NCBI GenBank assembly: GCA_035464655.1
Contig: DATHRZ010000080.1
Location: forward strand, 1-9,914
Origin: JARFPW01 sp035464655
GTDB taxonomy: Bacteria > Gemmatimonadota > Gemmatimonadetes > Palauibacterales > Palauibacteraceae
Direction: 5' to 3'
Length of the DNA: 9,914 nt
Of the stretch, positions 5,910 through 9,914 are shown one piece after another. Both the position numbers and the translations under genes were made by a program. Every line of letters starts with the position of its first letter. The first letter of the stretch is position 1. The notes below the pieces were generated by a model that saw nothing but the letters and a program-made list of their open reading frames with translations, was not told the DNA's origin and did no database searches.

Positions 5910-7247
5910 ATGACTCTGCGACCCCGGCTACGGAGAGCTGTCTCCACAGTTGTCCTCCTCTGCGCTGTAGCAGTCTTCTTCGTCTTCTACTTCGCGCCGC
6001 CGGCTTTAACCAATCCCCTTTGGCTTGAGGCCTTCGGAACCCTTCTCGCGCTGAGCATCATTAGCACCCTGATGGCGCTACAAGTCGGTGAGGGTGGTAC
6101 GACATCCTCCCTTGAGTTCATCCCGCAACTAGCTGGGGCCATGTTGCTTGGGCCTGCTGGAGCAGCCGGCTTGGGCTTGCTGACAGAATTGTTCTCAACG
6201 CTTTTCGCGCATCGAAAGCCACTTCATAAACGGGTCTTCAACGTAGCCCAAATGACCCTGGCGATCACCCTCGCCGCCCTCGCCTACCGCACGTTCGGCG
6301 GGATGATCTCCCTCGAGTCGTTTGACCTCACGCAGGTGGTGGCTCCGTTCCTGCTGGCCGTCATCGTGTACTTCGGCGTCAACACTACCTTGGTCTCCTA
6401 CGTGGTCGCCGAGTCCCAGGGCGAGCCCATCACCGAGATCTGGGGCAAGATCGCGGGCGGGCTGATCGCCTTCGACATCGCGATGAGCTTCATCGCCCTT
6501 GTCGTCGCCATCCTCTACGCCTCGTTCGGGCCGATCGTCATCCTGTTCGCGATCATTCCGCTGTTCGGGTTGCGCTATTCCTACGGCGTGAACATCGAGC
6601 TCCAGCGGCTCAACTCCGACCTGTTGCGGTTGATGGTCAAGACGATCGAGGCGCAGGATCCGTACACATCGGGGCACTCGATTCGGGTGTCGGAGGCGGC
6701 GCGCGAGATCGGCAAGCTGATCGGCATCAAGCGGCGCGACATGCGGAACCTCGAGACGGCGGCCCTGCTCCACGACATCGGGAAGATCGACGTGGCTTAC
6801 AGCGAGATCCTCCGCCAGGAGGGCGGGCTGAGCGACGAGCAGCGCGAGCTGATTCGCGACCATCCGCGCCGCGGGGTCGAGATCGTGAAGTCGATTCGCA
6901 GCATCCCGCCGCAGGTGCTCGCCAACATCCGGCACCACCACGAGCGCTGGGACGGGAAGGGATACCCCGAAGGGCTGGCGGGCGAGGAGATCCCGATCGG
7001 GGCGCGCATCATCATGGTGTGCGACACGGTCGACGCGATGACCACGGTGCGCCCGTACCGCGGCGCCCTGCCGCTGTCGGTCGTCCGCGAGGAGCTCGAC
7101 AAGCACGCGGGGGCGCAGTTCGACGCCGACATCGTCAAGCGCGTGCTCGACTCCGACGTGCTCGAGCGCCTGTACGGCGACTCCGAGGGCGAGCGCGCCG
7201 CGGCGGCTGCGAAGGGCCCGGGCGCCTCGACGATGCGGGTGAGCTGA
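5910..7247 (+). CDS. Membrane HD-GYP domain cyclic-dinucleotide phosphodiesterase
   Basis: A 445-aa protein predicted to hydrolyse c-di-GMP (some family members prefer 3',3'-cGAMP). Six or seven hydrophobic segments lie between about residues 11 and 226 (for example 11-29, 37-58, 111-129, 141-163, 183-226); I do not recognise this sensor domain. The HD-GYP domain (about 240-415) keeps the expected metal and catalytic residues: H256 in SGHSIRV, H288-D289 in LLHDIGK, H318 in RDHPRRG, H342-H344 in IRHHHERWDGKGYP, GYP at 351-353 and D372 in VCDTVDAM. It is therefore probably active. The ATG at 5910 is preferred; a TTG at 5886 would add eight residues but lies in a hairpin. Neither start has its own Shine-Dalgarno, and the strong one belongs to the in-frame mini-ORF. 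About 45 of the first ~114 codons end in A/T, whereas few do so after about base 6245. It precedes the next gene by 7 bp. Confidence 0.92.
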   Translation: MTLRPRLRRAVSTVVLLCAVAVFFVFYFAPPALTNPLWLEAFGTLLALSIISTLMALQVGEGGTTSSLEFIPQLAGAMLLGPAGAAGLGLLTELFSTLFAHRKPLHKRVFNVAQMTLAITLAALAYRTFGGMISLESFDLTQVVAPFLLAVIVYFGVNTTLVSYVVAESQGEPITEIWGKIAGGLIAFDIAMSFIALVVAILYASFGPIVILFAIIPLFGLRYSYGVNIELQRLNSDLLRLMVKTIEAQDPYTSGHSIRVSEAAREIGKLIGIKRRDMRNLETAALLHDIGKIDVAYSEILRQEGGLSDEQRELIRDHPRRGVEIVKSIRSIPPQVLANIRHHHERWDGKGYPEGLAGEEIPIGARIIMVCDTVDAMTTVRPYRGALPLSVVREELDKHAGAQFDADIVKRVLDSDVLERLYGDSEGERAAAAAKGPGASTMRVS

Positions 7248-7254
7248 CGGGGAG

Positions 7255-7926
7255 ATGGAACAGAGCGAGACGCTCGAGCCGCGCATCCGTCCGCTCACCG
7301 AGGCCGATCGTGCGCGCCTCCGCCGCCTCGCAGGGGAGCTCGTCGCCTACCGGCAAACCGTGCGCCGCGGCACGTGGATCGCCCTCGCCGCCGTACTGCT
7401 CGCCCTCTGGATCGTCACCCTGCTCGCCTCCGACGCGCCGGCCGTGTGGGTCACGCTGGCCTGGCTCGCGATCGGCGCCGTGCTCGCCCTCTGGCTCGGC
7501 CATGATCTGCGGAGCCAGACGGCCCACGTGCGCTCGGTGGCGGCGTCCATGGAAAGCGCGCTCGAGCGTGGCGAGGCGGCCTCCTACGACATCGTCGCCC
7601 GCGCCTACACCGAGTTCGAGGAGGCCGAGGACGAGGGCGCCTGCTGGGCGTTCGACCTCGGCGACGGCCGGATCGTGTTCGTCATCGGCCAGGAGTACTA
7701 CCGCGAGGACGGGTTCCCGAGCCACGACTTCTCCCTCGTTCAGCCCCTGGACGAGTCGGGCCGGCCCGCCCACGAGTGGATCGAGAAGCGGGGTGAGGCG
7801 ATGCCCCCGGCCCGCGCGATTCCTGCGGGCGTGAAGTGGGAGCTGGCGGACGGGATTCCCGGGCACCTCGGCGTGGTGCGGGCGGAACTCGAGCGGCTGG
7901 AAGAGGTGCTGGCGGAGCGGGCCTGA
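7255..7926 (+). CDS. Two-helix membrane protein of unknown function, in operon with the HD-GYP gene
   Basis: A 223-aa protein with a charged N-terminus (1-37), two hydrophobic segments (about 39-58 and 62-82), and a cytoplasmic-looking C-terminal part. This part contains CWAFDLGDGRIVFVIGQEYY and FPSHDFSLVQPLDESG, then RAIPAGVKW and a Glu/Leu-rich terminal helix. The C-terminal part resembles an uncharacterised domain I associate with hypothetical membrane proteins of several phyla, but I cannot name it. The ATG is 7 bp after the HD-GYP stop. GGGGAG touches the ATG directly, too close for a normal Shine-Dalgarno, so translation is probably coupled. High GC at third positions and the tight spacing support a real gene. 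It may modulate the HD-GYP protein at the membrane; that is inference from position only. Confidence 0.85.
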   Translation: MEQSETLEPRIRPLTEADRARLRRLAGELVAYRQTVRRGTWIALAAVLLALWIVTLLASDAPAVWVTLAWLAIGAVLALWLGHDLRSQTAHVRSVAASMESALERGEAASYDIVARAYTEFEEAEDEGACWAFDLGDGRIVFVIGQEYYREDGFPSHDFSLVQPLDESGRPAHEWIEKRGEAMPPARAIPAGVKWELADGIPGHLGVVRAELERLEEVLAERA

Positions 7927-7927
7927 C

Positions 7928-7941
7928 GGGGGCTAGCCCCC
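7928..7941. terminator. Palindrome between convergent genes
   Basis: GGGGGCTAGCCCCC is a perfect 14-bp palindrome able to form a 5-bp G-C stem with a CTAG loop. It begins 2 bp after the plus-strand stop (7924-7926) and contains the stop of the minus-strand gene (7933-7935). The placement suggests a bidirectional terminator or transcript-end protection. There are no T runs. Confidence 0.5.
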
Positions 7942-8700
7942 TGTCCGCCCCTCCATCCAGCGGTTCGTCGCCATCAGCCCGGCCAGCACGGCGGCTTCCT
8001 CCACCGAGTCGTCCACGGTGGCGATGCCCGACAGCGACTGGGTGCGGCGTCCGATGCCGGCGCCCACGGCGATGACCACGAAGGTGCGGCCGAGCGACTG
8101 CATGAGCGACACGCCCTGTAGGGACAGGTGGGTGTCGGGGCCGGCGGACTGGAGGAGTGCCTCGAGGCAGGCGGCGGCGGCCACCTCCATGCGGCTGCGC
8201 TCGAAGTCGGGGCCCTCGGCCTCGCCCACGAAGTTCTCGTCGTCGCGCTTGATCTCGACGCGGCACGAGAACTCGCGGCCGGCCATCCGCTCCATGTGGA
8301 TGTCCTTGAGGATCGTCCGCATGGGGGGCGCGGCGACGGCGGGCTCGGGCGTGGCGGCCTCGAAGGCGGCCTCCTGCTCCTCGAGCAGCTTCTGCGCCTG
8401 CATGGCCTGGGCGGGAGAGATCTCGGGGGTGCGCGTCTGGGCGATCGAGATCTTGCGGTGATCGATCTGCAGCCCGAACTCGGCCAGCAGGGCCGACTCG
8501 ATGTTGCGCACGATCTGCTTGGGGCTGAGGTCCGAGGCGCTGAGCACGTGCACCTCGTCGATGCCGCCGTGCCCGTCGGGCACGATCTTCAGCGACCCCA
8601 CACCCTCGAGTTCCGTCAACAGCCGCTCGATCTTCCGCAGTCCCCACGGATCGAGTCCCGAGACAGCTTCCTTCCCTTTCTCCATGCCCTCAGTACTCAT
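7933..8700 (-). CDS. Conserved two-part protein of unknown function, coupled to the GGDEF gene
   Basis: A 255-aa soluble protein without signal peptide or membrane helix. The first part (about 18-90) includes LRKIERLLTELEGVGSLKIV, SPKQIVRNIESALL and LQIDHRKISIAQ. It has the alternating strand/helix look of a small sensor-like alpha/beta fold. A Gln/Glu/Ala/Pro linker (about 91-126) follows. The second part (about 127-250) has CRVEIKRDDENFVGEAEGPD, then RTFVVIAVGAG and a C-terminal helix VEEAAVLAGLMATNRWME. I believe relatives occur in other phyla as hypothetical proteins, but I cannot name a function. The start overlaps the end of the upstream GGDEF gene by 11 bp (8690-8700), so translation is probably coupled. 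GGAGG lies 12 bases before the ATG, rather far. It may act with the GGDEF protein, as sensor partner or effector; this is inferred from the overlap alone. Confidence 0.85.
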   Translation of the reverse strand: MSTEGMEKGKEAVSGLDPWGLRKIERLLTELEGVGSLKIVPDGHGGIDEVHVLSASDLSPKQIVRNIESALLAEFGLQIDHRKISIAQTRTPEISPAQAMQAQKLLEEQEAAFEAATPEPAVAAPPMRTILKDIHMERMAGREFSCRVEIKRDDENFVGEAEGPDFERSRMEVAAAACLEALLQSAGPDTHLSLQGVSLMQSLGRTFVVIAVGAGIGRRTQSLSGIATVDDSVEEAAVLAGLMATNRWMEGRTGG

Positions 8701-9914
8701 TGAGAGATGTCGCCTCCGAGCGAGGGTGAACGGTGTTGCCGCCCTGGGCTTTGCTCACGTACAGGGCCGCGTCCGCTTCCGCCATGAGTTCTTCGCTGGT
8801 CAGGGACTGATCGATTCCCGAATGATAGGCCACGCCGATGCTGGTCGTAACCCCCGTCGTTTCGCCGTCGGGCGTCGGAATGCGCAATTCCTCCACCTCG
8901 CGGCGAATTTGTTCGGCGATGCGGTCGGCGCCCTCGCGGTCGGGATTCACCAGGATGACCACGAACTCGTCGCCGCCGTACCGGCACACGATGTCGGTGC
9001 TTCGCGTCGCGTTCTTGAGGATCTCGGCCACACCGCACAGCAACTCGTTGCCCAGGGCGTGCCCGTAGGTGTCGTTCACCGGCTTGAACCGGTCGAGATC
9101 GATGAACAGCACAGCAAGCGACGTGCCCACGCGGCTGGCGCGCGCCAGCTCCTCGCGCAGGCGCTCGCCGAGCACCCGGAAGGTGAACACGCCGGTCAGC
9201 CCGTCGTGGATCGCGTCGCGCAGCGCCTGCTCGTACTGCCGCCCCAGGTAGATCGGGCAGAGCGCCATCGTCGAGCGCCCGCCCGCCACGGCGGCCGCGA
9301 ACTCGACGCAAGTGGGGTGACCGCACGAGCCCGTGTTCCAGTGCTTGCCCTCGGGTGTCGTGCCGATCATCTCGAGCACCCGCCGCACCTCGTCGGGGGC
9401 GGCGTCGGCCAGCACGTCCTCGCGCGGCGTGAACCGAACGCCCAGGTCGACGTCGATCGGCTCGACGACCGGGTCCTTGGCGCGCGGCGGCTCCACCAGG
9501 TCCACGATCATCTGTCGCCAGTAAAGGTCCTCGGGAGGCCCGTAGGCCGGGTGGCCGAGGTTCCCCTCGAACGGCAGCACGTCGACGAACCCGAGCGGCG
9601 TCTCCTCGCCGATCAACGCGCGCGCCACGGCGGGCAGGGAAGTGAGCCCGCGCTCTTTGCGGAAGCGGCGCGAGTCCCGCCGCTGTTCCTGGAGCATCGC
9701 GCGTGGCAGGCCGCCCGCCGTCGACGCGTGCCGGCGGCGCTCGGGCGGGATGCGGTTCAGCGTGAGCGGCTGGTCGATCGGCCGCCCGACTTCCTCGAGC
9801 AGCCCTTCGAGCTCCTCCAGTGAGATGCAGATGTCGACCGCTTCCTCGTCACCGTCGACCCCCGGCGCGCCGACCCCCGCGTAGACGATCTCGATCGGCT
9901 TCAGCTTGCGGCCC
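8690..9914 (-). CDS. HsfB/[FeFe]-hydrogenase-like, Fe-S and GGDEF fusion: diguanylate cyclase (5' end outside window)
   Basis: 407 residues are visible; the frame is open to the window edge with high GC third positions, so the ATG at 9697 is internal. Visible residues 1-165 resemble the C-terminal part of HsfB-like sensory hydrogenase relatives: VDICISLEELEGLLEE, then TAGGLPRAML, then GFVDVLPFEGNLGHPAYG and DLGVRFTPRE. The cysteines expected there for the H-cluster are absent. An Fe-S domain follows (about 170-225) with NTGSCGHPTC and CPIY. It has Cys197, Cys202 and Cys219, but Thr where NCGxCG would put the first Cys. The GGDEF domain (about 232-400) has FIDLDRFKPVND, GGDEF at 313-317 and an inhibitory-site RSTD at 304-307, five residues upstream, so it probably makes c-di-GMP from GTP with product inhibition. 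No membrane helix is visible. It overlaps the next gene by 11 bp. The hydrogenase assignment rests on remembered patterns, GGDEF on clear motifs. Confidence 0.88.
   Translation of the reverse strand, partial: GRKLKPIEIVYAGVGAPGVDGDEEAVDICISLEELEGLLEEVGRPIDQPLTLNRIPPERRRHASTAGGLPRAMLQEQRRDSRRFRKERGLTSLPAVARALIGEETPLGFVDVLPFEGNLGHPAYGPPEDLYWRQMIVDLVEPPRAKDPVVEPIDVDLGVRFTPREDVLADAAPDEVRRVLEMIGTTPEGKHWNTGSCGHPTCVEFAAAVAGGRSTMALCPIYLGRQYEQALRDAIHDGLTGVFTFRVLGERLREELARASRVGTSLAVLFIDLDRFKPVNDTYGHALGNELLCGVAEILKNATRSTDIVCRYGGDEFVVILVNPDREGADRIAEQIRREVEELRIPTPDGETTGVTTSIGVAYHSGIDQSLTSEELMAEADAALYVSKAQGGNTVHPRSEATSLNEY

Noticed and set aside
6195..7298. 367-codon minus-strand reading frame antisense to the HD-GYP gene
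   Set aside because: The plus strand carries an intact HD-GYP domain with all key residues. The antisense translation is low-complexity and shows no domain.
9695..9697. ATG at 9697 as the start of the GGDEF protein
   Set aside because: The frame stays open for 72 more codons to the window edge with strong GC third positions and hydrogenase-like sequence, so this Met is internal.
8501..9823. 440-codon plus-strand reading frame antisense to the GGDEF fusion
   Set aside because: The minus strand shows intact GGDEF, RxxD and Fe-S motifs. The plus-strand translation is His/Arg/Ala-rich shadow sequence crossing two real minus-strand genes.

Overview
The window is GC-rich bacterial DNA with very high G/C at third codon positions over most genes. 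The organism looks like an environmental, high-GC, probably Gram-negative bacterium of the Gemmatimonadota type. That placement is an inference from two side-by-side membrane TolB-like/TPR proteins, a family strongly expanded in that phylum, plus a lipobox protein. No marker gene is present to prove it.

Layout. Bases 1-150 hold the tail of an unrecognised gene. Bases 197-2050 and 2124-3992 hold two tandem paralogs (617 and 622 aa). Each has membrane helices, a TolB-like domain and TPRs, and each is introduced by the same leader and an identical start module. A strong hairpin follows at 3999-4039. A 344-aa lipoprotein lies on the minus strand (4141-5175). Bases 5176-5885 form a long gap with lower GC. 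It contains hairpins, short repeats, the remains of a small Cys/His protein on the minus strand, and a strongly SD-led mini-ORF. From 5910 the plus strand encodes a multi-pass membrane HD-GYP phosphodiesterase and, 7 bp later, a two-helix membrane protein (7255-7926). These converge, across a perfect GC-rich palindrome, on a minus-strand pair. One is a 255-aa protein of unknown function (7933-8700). The other, overlapping it by 11 bp, is a partial gene (8690-9914) whose product joins a degenerate HsfB/[FeFe]-hydrogenase-like region, an Fe-S domain with three of the usual four cysteines, and an intact GGDEF diguanylate cyclase.

How the genes may work together. The right half reads as a cyclic-di-GMP locus. 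A diguanylate cyclase with a redox-type sensor and an HD-GYP hydrolase with a membrane sensor face each other, each coupled to one gene of unknown function. The Fe-S/hydrogenase-like GGDEF fusion is the best candidate for an undescribed signalling system. The left half shows a recombining, mosaic paralog pair with a shared start cassette. The first ~110 codons of the HD-GYP gene and the gap before it differ in base composition from the rest, which suggests a recombination joint near base 6245.
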